A stretch of 52,164 nucleotides of DNA from Nitrospira sp. BO4 (GTDB lineage Bacteria > Nitrospirota > Nitrospiria > Nitrospirales > Nitrospiraceae). Position 1 is the stretch's first letter, and each line of letters opens with the position of its first letter. The DNA is taken from assembly GCA_030144965.1 (NCBI GenBank), contig JAMPUU010000028.1, positions 1-52,164 on the forward strand. The letters are read 5' to 3'. Positions 17,251 to 25,753 of this stretch are shown piece after piece. The position numbers were made by a program, and so were the translations under genes. The notes under the pieces were generated by a model. The model saw only the letters and a list, made by a program, of their open reading frames with translations, did no database searches and was not told where the DNA came from.

Positions 17251-18412
17251 CCCCCACCGTGAACCCAGTCAGGTCGACACCTGCCAGCGCCCATTGCCCC
17301 CTCGGTAGGGTCATCAACAAATGGCTATTTGTCGTGAGTCCATTGAGCAGAGGCAAGAATCCTAACAGGAGTGCCGCCCCATACAGTTGATCTCTCCAGG
17401 CCATGATGGAATCTCGTCGCAACAGGCTATGGGCAAGACAGAGCGCCCAGGCGGCAAAGAAACAACGGATCTCCCAGAACGATCGCTCACTCAATGCCAG
17501 CGGCAAGAGTCGATTCGCCCAAAAGAACGCGGCTATGGCCACAGGTAACCCGGCCACAGTCGCCACATTGAGGACTTCAACAACGCTGTAGCCTACTCCG
17601 CGTGAATCCGCCTGGGATCTCTGTCGCTTGATGGTCCACAAGACGAGTCCTGTCGCAATCATGACCGTGGCCGTCAACCCCATGATGAAATAGAGCCAGC
17701 GCATCGGACTGCCCCCGAATTGTGCGAAGTGCAGCACAGAGATCAGCGGCAAGATGCCCTCGCTGCCTCGTAGAAGCGGGACGTCCACCGGCATATAGAT
17801 TGACCAGAAAATCATCAGACCGGTGACCGCAATCATCAGATGAAACGGAATCATCAGGGTGCCGGTCAGGTTGTGCGCATCCAGCCAGGCGCGTGGATGA
17901 TAAGGTCGGAGGCGAAGCATCACGACGTCCTTGAACACCCATCGATGACTACACAGTCCTGTGGCGAGGGTGATGAGCATCATGAGCGCAGCGGCAGCCA
18001 CCACCCATGCACCGGGCCATCCGAATAGCAGTCCATAATGGAAATGGTAGAAGAAGTCGCCTCCCTGGGTGTCGCGGAAGATCACCATGCGGCCCGTGAC
18101 GGGGTCGACTGTTTGCCCGGAGAAAGTCCGCTTCTCCTGGAGCTTGACCATGCGGAGAAGAGGGCTGTCGGGGGAAACGTCCGGATTCTCAGGTGCAGGC
18201 TGCGAGGTCAGCTGGGCCGGCCAAGGCATAGATCCATCGATCTGACCGGTATCCGAAGAGATCTCCAGCAACTCCGGTTGCATCCAAGATGTGATCTCCG
18301 CGTCGAATACGGTCAGTGTTCCGGTAAGAAATACCGCAAACAAGAGCCATCCAAAGAGAAGCCCGATCCATGTATGCAGCCAACTCATCAATTGGGTGAG
18401 GCGATTTTTCAT
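17192..18412 (-). CDS. PepSY-associated transmembrane protein
   Basis: 406 residues from the ATG at 18412 (MKNRLTQLMSWLHTWIGLLF). The start of the PepSY_TM family is recognisable: an N-terminal helix with HTW-GLLFGW, a periplasmic PepSY-like region with TGRMVIFRDTQGGDFFYHFH, then membrane segments with AWLDAHNLTGTLMIPFHLMI and VLHFAQFGG. About seven or eight hydrophobic helices are present. Conserved His in membrane helices suggest heme b binding, as in the ferric-siderophore reductase relatives. The last residues (VGQRLPTRAG) are encoded inside a recombinase repeat, so the C-terminus has been replaced; activity may survive because the lost part seems short. Confidence 0.75.
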   Translation of the reverse strand: MKNRLTQLMSWLHTWIGLLFGWLLFAVFLTGTLTVFDAEITSWMQPELLEISSDTGQIDGSMPWPAQLTSQPAPENPDVSPDSPLLRMVKLQEKRTFSGQTVDPVTGRMVIFRDTQGGDFFYHFHYGLLFGWPGAWVVAAAALMMLITLATGLCSHRWVFKDVVMLRLRPYHPRAWLDAHNLTGTLMIPFHLMIAVTGLMIFWSIYMPVDVPLLRGSEGILPLISVLHFAQFGGSPMRWLYFIMGLTATVMIATGLVLWTIKRQRSQADSRGVGYSVVEVLNVATVAGLPVAIAAFFWANRLLPLALSERSFWEIRCFFAAWALCLAHSLLRRDSIMAWRDQLYGAALLLGFLPLLNGLTTNSHLLMTLPRGQWALAGVDLTGFTVGVLLGWTARRVGQRLPTRAG

Positions 18413-18495
18413 GGGAAAGCCGCTCCACTCTATCAAGGAGGTGGCAACGTGCGCCACAGGCGTGCTCCTCCACTCACCGGCTCCACCTGATCAGA

Positions 18496-19512
18496 ATGGC
18501 TTCCACCAAGGCCGGCGTGGTATTGTTCGTCAACGCTATGGACGACGACACGATGCACCGGCAGGACACTCCGGCGACGAATTGGAACTTGGATCAGATC
18601 GTCACGGAACTGCGCGCCTCACGTGAACTCACGCACAACATCCGGCATCAAGGTCGGATTCACAAATTGCCGTCACGAAAGGCGCTCCTCGGCATCGTCG
18701 ACGGTCTGTGTGCCGCACTGTTTCCGACTCACTACGGCCGCGCGGATCTCAACGAGACCAACATCGATTATTTTGTCGGACACACCCTGAATCAGACCTT
18801 GCCTCTTTTGCAGGATCAAGTCCGCAGAGGATTGGTGTTTGCGTCCCATACAGACCAGCAGGACGACCGCTCGCTTACTGACAAAGCGAGTGCAATTACA
18901 AGCGAATTCGCAGGCCAACTCCCGACAATCCGGGCGTTACTGTTCACCGATTTACAGGCCGCGTTCCGAGGCGACCCTGCGGCCACCAGTACGTCCGAAA
19001 TTCTTCTCTGCTATCCCGGCATGACGGCCGTCATCTATTATCGCATCGCCCATGCCCTGCATCGCTTGGGAGCGCCGTTGATCGCTCGGTTGATTTCGGA
19101 TATCGCGCATTCATCCACCGGCATCGATATTCATCCCGCTGCCGACATTGGCAGCCACTTCTTTATCGATCACGGGACCGGTGTCGTCATCGGTGAAACC
19201 ACTGTCATCGGAAAACATGTCCGTCTCTATCAAGCCGTCACTCTTGGCGCCAAACGGTTCGCAGAAGGCGAGCAGGGTGTTCTGGTCAAGGGAGAGCCTC
19301 GCCATCCGATTGTGGAAGATAACGTGGTGATCTACGCGGGCGCCACGATCTTGGGACGTGTCACCATCGGCCGGGCGTCCGTCATCGGCGGAAACGTGTG
19401 GCTGACCCAAAGCGTGCCGGCACGAAGTCACGTCGTCCAGGCGCAAATGCGCACCTCAGCGACCATTCACTCGAAGCCGATCGAGACTCCGTCCACGGAC
19501 CGGAAGACGTAG
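18496..19512 (+). CDS. epsC: serine O-acetyltransferase (EpsC/CysE type)
   Basis: 338 residues; the start is uncertain (ATGs at 18496, 18538 and 18553, none with a strong ribosome-binding site). The C-terminal half is the left-handed beta-helix acetyltransferase: SSTGIDIHPAADIGSHFFID, HGTGVVIGETTVIG, YQAVTLGAK and GRVTIGRASVIGGNVWLT. The conserved His of HGTGVVIGET is catalytic. The N-terminal 170 residues form the extended helical domain of the EpsC long form. It makes O-acetylserine from serine and acetyl-CoA, the substrate of the convergent cysteine synthase downstream. Confidence 0.85.
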   Translation: MASTKAGVVLFVNAMDDDTMHRQDTPATNWNLDQIVTELRASRELTHNIRHQGRIHKLPSRKALLGIVDGLCAALFPTHYGRADLNETNIDYFVGHTLNQTLPLLQDQVRRGLVFASHTDQQDDRSLTDKASAITSEFAGQLPTIRALLFTDLQAAFRGDPAATSTSEILLCYPGMTAVIYYRIAHALHRLGAPLIARLISDIAHSSTGIDIHPAADIGSHFFIDHGTGVVIGETTVIGKHVRLYQAVTLGAKRFAEGEQGVLVKGEPRHPIVEDNVVIYAGATILGRVTIGRASVIGGNVWLTQSVPARSHVVQAQMRTSATIHSKPIETPSTDRKT

Positions 19513-19660
19513 CGGTCGGCTGGTTTATATCTTTCCAATTCGCCGGCTTTGATCCATCGAGATCCGGACCCATCGGAAGACAAACGTATTGCGCTTTCAT
19601 CGCTGCTGCTCAAAAGCATGCGGTATGAGTGGATGTCTTCGGAGACGCGACCGCGCGGCA

Positions 19661-20665
19661 CTATGCAAGAAGGGTCTCGATGGACAAATCGGTCCTCAGT
19701 CCATTGGCCGCCAGCCATTCCGGGTTGAAGATCCTCGATTGATACTTCGCGCCGGAATCGCACAAGATCGTCACGATGGTCTGGCCCGGTCCGCGCTCGA
19801 GTGCCATCCGAACCGCGCCGGCGACGTTGATGCCGGAAGATAGGCCGAGAAACAGCCCTTCTTCGCGCAGAAGCTGGTACAGAATGGTAAGCGCCTCCTG
19901 GTCGGGAATGCGCCAGGCGGTATCAACCGCAATCCCCTCGAGGTTCTTGGTCACGCGGCCTTGGCCGATACCTTCGGCAAACGAATCGCCGTCGTTTGTT
20001 TCTGTGTTGCCGTTGGTAAACCACGACCACATCGCCGCGCCGTAGGGGTCGGCGCAACCGATCGTGATCGTTGGATTGCGTTCCTTAAGATATAGGGTTG
20101 TTCCCGCCAGTGTCCCGCCGGTACCGACTGCGGATACAAAGGAGTTTACCTGCCCGGCGGTCTGTTCCCAAATTTCCGGACCGGTCGTGCGGTAGTGGAT
20201 GAGCCGGTTGGCGGTGTTGTCGAACTGGTTGGCCCAGAACCAACCCTTTTCCTCCGCCATCCGCCGGGCGACATGGTTGTAGTTGCCCTGATTGGAATAG
20301 GGTTTTTCCGGCACGGGGAGCACCTCCGCGCCAAGGGCGCGCAGTAGGTCGATTTTTTCATGAGACTGAGTCTCGGGAATGACGATGACGGAATGGTACC
20401 CTCTCGCATGGCCGACAATCGTCAGGCCGATTCCGGTGTTCCCCGCCGTCCCTTCGACGATGGTGCCGCCCGGCTTGAGGAGCCCTTTCACCTCGGCATC
20501 CTGGATGATCCCGAGCGCCGCGCGGTCCTTCACCGATCCGCCCGGGTTCATGAATTCGGCTTTCCCGAGTATTTCGCAGCGCGTCAGCTCTGAAATGCGG
20601 CGGAGGCGGATAAGCGGGGTGTTGCCGACGTGACCATCCACCCCATGATAGCGTGATGTATTCAT
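19661..20665 (-). CDS. cysK: cysteine synthase (PLP-dependent)
   Basis: 334 residues from the ATG at 20665 (a TTG further upstream is less likely). PLP lysine in NPGGSVKDRAALG; phosphate-binding and substrate loops EGTAGNTGIGL and SAVGTGGTLAG; PETQSHEKI and the C-terminal ILCDSGAKYQSR are as in O-acetylserine sulfhydrylases. It joins O-acetylserine with sulfide to form cysteine. The convergent neighbour, 149 bp away, makes its substrate; this gives a complete two-step cysteine pathway on opposite strands. A cystathionine beta-synthase role is less likely because no C-terminal CBS domain is present. Confidence 0.88.
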   Translation of the reverse strand: MNTSRYHGVDGHVGNTPLIRLRRISELTRCEILGKAEFMNPGGSVKDRAALGIIQDAEVKGLLKPGGTIVEGTAGNTGIGLTIVGHARGYHSVIVIPETQSHEKIDLLRALGAEVLPVPEKPYSNQGNYNHVARRMAEEKGWFWANQFDNTANRLIHYRTTGPEIWEQTAGQVNSFVSAVGTGGTLAGTTLYLKERNPTITIGCADPYGAAMWSWFTNGNTETNDGDSFAEGIGQGRVTKNLEGIAVDTAWRIPDQEALTILYQLLREEGLFLGLSSGINVAGAVRMALERGPGQTIVTILCDSGAKYQSRIFNPEWLAANGLRTDLSIETLLA

Positions 20666-20817
20666 CTGATTATGTTTGCAGCTCCATCCCGGCAATAGTC
20701 GTGGTTCTTCTGGATACTGCTTTACGGCACAAAACGCAAGGGGGTTCGCAAGGACGAGGCCGAATGGGCGAGTAGTGGTCGCTTGAACGAGTGGAGGTTG
20801 CAGCCGATCGATGGGTG

Positions 20818-22602
20818 CTAGAGCACGTCACTCCACGGCGGACTGACGGCAAACGCGGCATTGATCAAACCTACGTGCGAATAGGCTTGTGGGAAATTAC
20901 CGAGCTGGAGGCGGGTTTCCGGCACGAAGTGTTCGGCGAAGAGCCCCACGGCGTTGGCTCCGGTGAGAATCTGCCTCATGATCTGCTTCGCTTCGGCCAG
21001 GCGACCGAGTTTGGCCAGCGCCTGCACGACCCAGAATGAGCAAATGACAAAGCTCGATTGCGGTTTTCCGAAGTCATCCTGTCGCAGGTAACGAAAGAAG
21101 AAGCCCGTCTCCTTTCCGTCGCGGCGTAAGGCCAGGGCCTGTTTGATCTGCGTGATCGTCGTATCGCACACTTCGCGATCCGGAAATCCAAGAATGGCCA
21201 GCTGCGCCAGGGAGGCGTCGTAGCTGTCGTCGGTCGGTCCGTTCCGCAACGCCTTGTCTTTCGTCGCTTGCAGCAGGGCGTTCGCCGCCCTGGTCCGCGC
21301 CGCGTCAAGGTCGGTTGTCAAATCACGGAGAAAGCCTGCACGCTGCATGCGGTAGGCCCGATCGAGCCCGGCCCAGTTCATCAGGTTGGTGAACGAGTGC
21401 TCCTTCCAGCCGTTACGAATCTCCCATGGCCCGGCATCCGGTTGAGAGATGCTTCGCTCGCAGAGACGGACCAAATTCGCGACCAGCGCCTCGTGGTCCT
21501 TGGTCCGCAGGTCAAAAAATCGGTTGTCGAAGAAGATCGGAGCGAGCGTGAGAATCATCTCGCCGTAGACGTCGTTTTGTACATGTTCGGCGGCTTGATT
21601 CTGACTCCGTACGGGCCGGCTGCCGAGAAAACCCTGCCAATTGGCGTGTTCGGTTTCCGGGATGGGCAGATCCTGGCTGAGCGTGTAGACCGGCGCCAAG
21701 CGATCCTGAGAATGCTCGTACGCATATCCCACGTTGAGCAGAAACTTCAGGAACCCTTCCATTTCTTCGAAGTGGCCCAGGTTGTAAAAAGCGGACAGCG
21801 AGAAGTGCGCATCGCGCAGCCAGCAGTAACGATAGTCCCAGTTTCGAGGGCCGCCGGGCTCTTCCGGCAGGCTTGTCGTCAGGGCCGCGAGAATCGCCCC
21901 GGTATCTTCATAGCAGTGGAGTTTGAGTGCAAGGGCCGAGCGGATGACTTCCTCCTGATACACGACCGGGATCGAACAATGTTTCACCCAGCTTCGCCAG
22001 TACTTGGTCGTTTGGTCCAGAAATTCATGGCTGACTTTGACCAGGTCGTCTTCAATGCCGATCCCCCAGGTCAACGCAAAGTAGAGCTTCGATGTCAGCT
22101 TGACCGGTGATTGTTCGCAGAGATACGTGAGCGGCATGTTGGTGAGCAGACGCAAGTACTCACCTCGGATATCGTACCGGAGATGGCTGCTGCCGCGGAC
22201 AGAACGGACCGCGCTTTTCTCCCAGCCGGAAACCGGCTTGCAACAGACACGAATAGAAGGCGACCCGTTCAACGGCTCCACGATGCGAAACAGCGCGGCC
22301 GGCCGGTAGACACGACCGTACTGTAGAAAACGAGGGCAAAAGTCGGTGATCTGGTATGAATCCCCGTTGGAAAGCGAGACGGTCGTCACCAGGATATTCG
22401 TGTTCGGGAGATATCGTTGAGTGGTGGTCGTTTCGGTCTCGGGTGCGGACGAGGAGATGGAAAAGTGGCCGCCCTCCTCATCCAGGATTTTGCCGAAGAC
22501 CGGAGGACTGTCCGGCCTCGGGAGACACAACCAGTCGAGAGATCCCTCCGCACTGATCAGCGCCGAAACCTGGCAGTTACCGATGAGTCCGTACGAGTAC
22601 AC
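20818..22602 (-). CDS. GH15 glycosidase (glucoamylase or trehalase)
   Basis: 594 residues from a GTG start. An N-terminal beta-sandwich domain (GNCQVSALISAEGSLDWLCL) leads to the (alpha/alpha)6 barrel: RNWDYRYCWLRDAHFSL, NGWKEHSFTNLMNWAGLDRA and, for the second acid, FAEHFVPETRLQLGNFPQAY. These are the family's catalytic regions, with Glu in both acid/base positions (WKE and AEHF) as far as can be judged. It is divergent from otsA with only 48 bp between, and members in such clusters often act on trehalose. It therefore probably degrades trehalose or short glucans; the substrate is inference. Confidence 0.85.
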   Translation of the reverse strand: MYSYGLIGNCQVSALISAEGSLDWLCLPRPDSPPVFGKILDEEGGHFSISSSAPETETTTTQRYLPNTNILVTTVSLSNGDSYQITDFCPRFLQYGRVYRPAALFRIVEPLNGSPSIRVCCKPVSGWEKSAVRSVRGSSHLRYDIRGEYLRLLTNMPLTYLCEQSPVKLTSKLYFALTWGIGIEDDLVKVSHEFLDQTTKYWRSWVKHCSIPVVYQEEVIRSALALKLHCYEDTGAILAALTTSLPEEPGGPRNWDYRYCWLRDAHFSLSAFYNLGHFEEMEGFLKFLLNVGYAYEHSQDRLAPVYTLSQDLPIPETEHANWQGFLGSRPVRSQNQAAEHVQNDVYGEMILTLAPIFFDNRFFDLRTKDHEALVANLVRLCERSISQPDAGPWEIRNGWKEHSFTNLMNWAGLDRAYRMQRAGFLRDLTTDLDAARTRAANALLQATKDKALRNGPTDDSYDASLAQLAILGFPDREVCDTTITQIKQALALRRDGKETGFFFRYLRQDDFGKPQSSFVICSFWVVQALAKLGRLAEAKQIMRQILTGANAVGLFAEHFVPETRLQLGNFPQAYSHVGLINAAFAVSPPWSDVL

Positions 22603-22650
22603 ACTCTGACCATATTTGATTTATCCTCGAAAGTAAACTAACTTGTTCCT

Positions 22651-24891
22651 ATGAGACTCTTGAGGCTCTCGCTCCGGTTTGTTCTGCCGTTGGGGATCGT
22701 ATTGGGGGTGATTGCCTTTGGAGTGATCCCGCTTGTCGACTCGCTGGAATTGAAATGGTTTGTCCGGGACCTCGACATGCGGTCCAAACTCATGGTCAAT
22801 ACCATGGAGGGACCACTCGCGGATCTCCTGGTCTCCAACTCAAAAGGCAAGATCCTCGCATATTTTACTCGAATTATTCAGGATGAACGATTGTACGCGT
22901 TGGGATTTTGTGATCTCGACAACCGCCTTCTCTATGAGACTCAGGCGTACCCGCACGATATAACCTGTCAGGACACGCTGAGCCTTGCTCCCAACTCTTC
23001 TACGGTACGGTCGTTCGGCAGCGGACCTCTCTATATTACCTCAGCCTCCATCGAATCAAACGGGCGCCCGCTCGGACGGCTCCTGCTCCTTCACGATATG
23101 AGTTTCATTCAGCAGCGCAGCAGCGATACGAAGTGGTATGTGTTCTATCTGTTTGCGGGCCTCGCGGCGGTCGTCTCGCTGGTCACCGTCTTGGTCGCAC
23201 ACTTCAGTTTGAAAGGGTGGGTTGCCGGGGTGAGAGCCATGCTGAAGGGAGAACGACTCCTGACTCCTCTGAAGCATGAAGAGCACGCGCCGGAACTCCA
23301 GCCCTTGGCGAAGGACTTGCGCTCGTTGGTGCTGGCGCTCGAGACTGACCGCCGCATGCGCGATGAGAGTCAGATTTCATGGACCCCGACAAGCCTCAAG
23401 AAGATTCTTCATGAGCAGCTGGCCGGCGACCAAGTGCTGATCGTTTCCAATCGGCAGCCGTATGCCCACTATTGGCAAGATCAAAACATCGTGGTGCAAG
23501 TGCCGGCGAGTGGGCTCGTGTCGGCCCTGGAGCCGGTCATGCGGGCCTGTTCGGGAACCTGGGTCGCGCATGGAAACGGATCGGCGGACCGGGAAGTCGT
23601 GGACGAACGGAGTCATGTCGGCGTGCCTCCGTCGCATCCCACCTATGAGATTCGTCGCGTCTGGCTGACCGCAGAGGAAGAGGCCGGGTACTACTATGGG
23701 TTTGCCAATGAGGGATTGTGGCCGCTCTGCCACATCGCCCATGTCCGTCCCACGTTCCGCTCGTCGGATTGGAAACATTACGTGGCCGTCAACGAACGGT
23801 TTGCCCAAGCCGTGTATGAGGAGGCCACGACCGACAATCCGGTCGTGCTCGTGCAGGATTATCATTTTGCGCTGCTTCCGAAGTTGATTCGCGATAAATT
23901 ACCGACTGCGACAATCATCATGTTCTGGCACATTCCATGGCCGAACGCGGAAAGCTTCGGGATCTGTCCCTGGCGCGAAGAAATTCTGGAAGGGCTGCTC
24001 GGAAGCAGCATTCTGGGATTCCACACCAGAGTGCATTGCAACAATTTCATCGATTGCATCGATCGGCAGCTTGAAGCGCGTATTGATCGAAACAGCTCGA
24101 CGGTGTCCTATGGGGGCAAGATGACGGCGGTCAACCCCTATCCGATTTCCATTGAGTGGCCCCTGCAATGGCTCGGCCAGCAACGGCCGGTGCCGGAATG
24201 CCGAATCAAGCTCCGGGAGACCTATGGGATGCCGTTGGAACGTCTCATCGGCCTTGGTGTTGAGCGCCTTGACTACACCAAGGGAATCCTGGAGCGATTC
24301 ATGGCCGTGGAACGGTTGCTGGAACTTCAACCGGAATGGATCGGGAAGTTTACGTTTGTTCAGATCGCCGCCCCCAGCCGTTCAATGATCGAGCAGTACC
24401 ACCATTTTACCGGCCAGGTTTCCGCATTGGCGGAGCAGATCAACAAGCGGTTTGGGCGGGACGGCTATGAGCCGATCTGCCTCCGGATTCAACATCATGA
24501 GCCGGCACAGGTCCATGAGTCTTACCGTGGCGCGGACGTGTGCGTAGTGAGCAGTCTCCATGACGGCATGAATTTAGTCGCCAAAGAGTTTGTCGGCGCT
24601 CGTGACGACGAGCAAGGTGTTCTGATCCTGAGCCAGTTTGCGGGAGCCGCCCGAGAGTTGACGGAGGCGCTCGTGATCAACCCGTACGACATCGATCAGT
24701 TTGCCGCCGCGCTCCACCTTGCCTTGACCATGCCGAAGGTGGAGCAGCGCGCAAGGATGCAGAGCATGCGCGGGCTGATCCAGGAGTTCAATGTCTATCG
24801 CTGGGCCGGTCGTATGCTCATCGATGCCGCCCGCATGCGACAAAAGGAGCGAGTGATGAAACAAGTTGGACGGTCGAGTTTGTTGAATTGA
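22651..24891 (+). CDS. otsA: membrane-anchored trehalose-6-phosphate synthase with sensor domain
   Basis: 746 residues, compared with about 470 for ordinary OtsA. Order: TM1 (about 9-29), a periplasmic sensor-like region (30-160), TM2 (162-184), a HAMP-like linker (185-238), then the GT20 catalytic domain from QVLIVSNRQPY (about 261) to the end. The GT20 part shows DYHFALLP, FWHIPWPNAESFGICPWREE, GVERLDYTKGI and HDGMNLVAKEF, so the UDP-glucose and glucose-6-phosphate sites look intact. It makes trehalose-6-phosphate. The sensor and HAMP-like parts resemble those of chemoreceptors and kinases, suggesting control by an envelope signal. otsB follows by 7 bp. Confidence 0.88.
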   Translation: MRLLRLSLRFVLPLGIVLGVIAFGVIPLVDSLELKWFVRDLDMRSKLMVNTMEGPLADLLVSNSKGKILAYFTRIIQDERLYALGFCDLDNRLLYETQAYPHDITCQDTLSLAPNSSTVRSFGSGPLYITSASIESNGRPLGRLLLLHDMSFIQQRSSDTKWYVFYLFAGLAAVVSLVTVLVAHFSLKGWVAGVRAMLKGERLLTPLKHEEHAPELQPLAKDLRSLVLALETDRRMRDESQISWTPTSLKKILHEQLAGDQVLIVSNRQPYAHYWQDQNIVVQVPASGLVSALEPVMRACSGTWVAHGNGSADREVVDERSHVGVPPSHPTYEIRRVWLTAEEEAGYYYGFANEGLWPLCHIAHVRPTFRSSDWKHYVAVNERFAQAVYEEATTDNPVVLVQDYHFALLPKLIRDKLPTATIIMFWHIPWPNAESFGICPWREEILEGLLGSSILGFHTRVHCNNFIDCIDRQLEARIDRNSSTVSYGGKMTAVNPYPISIEWPLQWLGQQRPVPECRIKLRETYGMPLERLIGLGVERLDYTKGILERFMAVERLLELQPEWIGKFTFVQIAAPSRSMIEQYHHFTGQVSALAEQINKRFGRDGYEPICLRIQHHEPAQVHESYRGADVCVVSSLHDGMNLVAKEFVGARDDEQGVLILSQFAGAARELTEALVINPYDIDQFAAALHLALTMPKVEQRARMQSMRGLIQEFNVYRWAGRMLIDAARMRQKERVMKQVGRSSLLN

Positions 24892-24898
24892 TGGACCG

Positions 24899-25675
24899 AT
24901 GATGGACTATCTATTGACGGAGAAAGGCAGAAGCGACCTTGAGGCCCTCATGAGGGTCCGTTCCCTGTATGCGTTTGATTTTGACGGGACTTTGGCGAAG
25001 ATCGTCCGAGACCGCCATTCCGCCCAATTGGGACGTCCGATCCGCTTCTGGCTGGGAGAACTTGCCAAGCGTGCTCCCACCGCCATTATCTCGGGGAGAT
25101 CGGTGGAAGATCTGCGATCACGGGTCGGCACAGCCGTGCCCTACTTGATCGGTAATCATGGCTCCGAAGGACCGCATACGGCCCAGGAGGTCATCCAGCA
25201 AGTTCGAGAGATCTGTCATGGATGGCTCCAATTCATCGACGAACGATACCATGCCGAGCTGACTCGATGCGGGGCATCCGTCGAGAACAAGTCCTACTCG
25301 CTCTCATTTCATTATCGAAATGCCGATCGGAGAGATGAAGCCAAGACACTCATCTTCCGCATCCTGGACGAATTGTCTCCCCGTCCCCGGATCGTCCTGG
25401 GAAAATCCGTCGTCAACGTCATACCGTTGGGGGCGTCGCACAAAGGCGAGGCAGTATTGGAATGCATACGGCAATTCAACTGTACTGCCGCTCTCTATGT
25501 AGGTGACGACGAAACCGATGAGGATGTCTTTGCCTTGGGAGATCACCGCATTCTCACCGTGAGAATCGGCAAGAAGAACGCCTCGTCTGCTCGGTTCTTT
25601 CTGAAAAGGCAGACGGAAATCACGGAGGTGCTGCGATTACTGGTAGAAGTGGCTGATCGAAGTATTCATACCTAA
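24899..25675 (+). CDS. otsB: trehalose-6-phosphate phosphatase
   Basis: 258 residues; the ATG at 24899 (or the adjacent one at 24902) follows the otsA stop by 7 bp, so translation is probably coupled. HAD superfamily motifs: YAFDFDGTLA (nucleophile Asp), AIISGRSVEDL (motif II), LGKSVVNVIPLGASHKGEAV (motif III Lys) and YVGDDETDEDVF (motif IV). This is the OtsB family; it releases trehalose from trehalose-6-phosphate made by the upstream enzyme. Together they give the OtsAB pathway, an osmotic and desiccation protectant. Confidence 0.92.
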   Translation: MMDYLLTEKGRSDLEALMRVRSLYAFDFDGTLAKIVRDRHSAQLGRPIRFWLGELAKRAPTAIISGRSVEDLRSRVGTAVPYLIGNHGSEGPHTAQEVIQQVREICHGWLQFIDERYHAELTRCGASVENKSYSLSFHYRNADRRDEAKTLIFRILDELSPRPRIVLGKSVVNVIPLGASHKGEAVLECIRQFNCTAALYVGDDETDEDVFALGDHRILTVRIGKKNASSARFFLKRQTEITEVLRLLVEVADRSIHT

Positions 25676-25753
25676 AGCAGCTGCCTGGAACATCCGCATG
25701 AGTTTATCCGGCGGTTCTCGATGTCGTAACAGCCGCACTCCCTCTTGCCTGCG

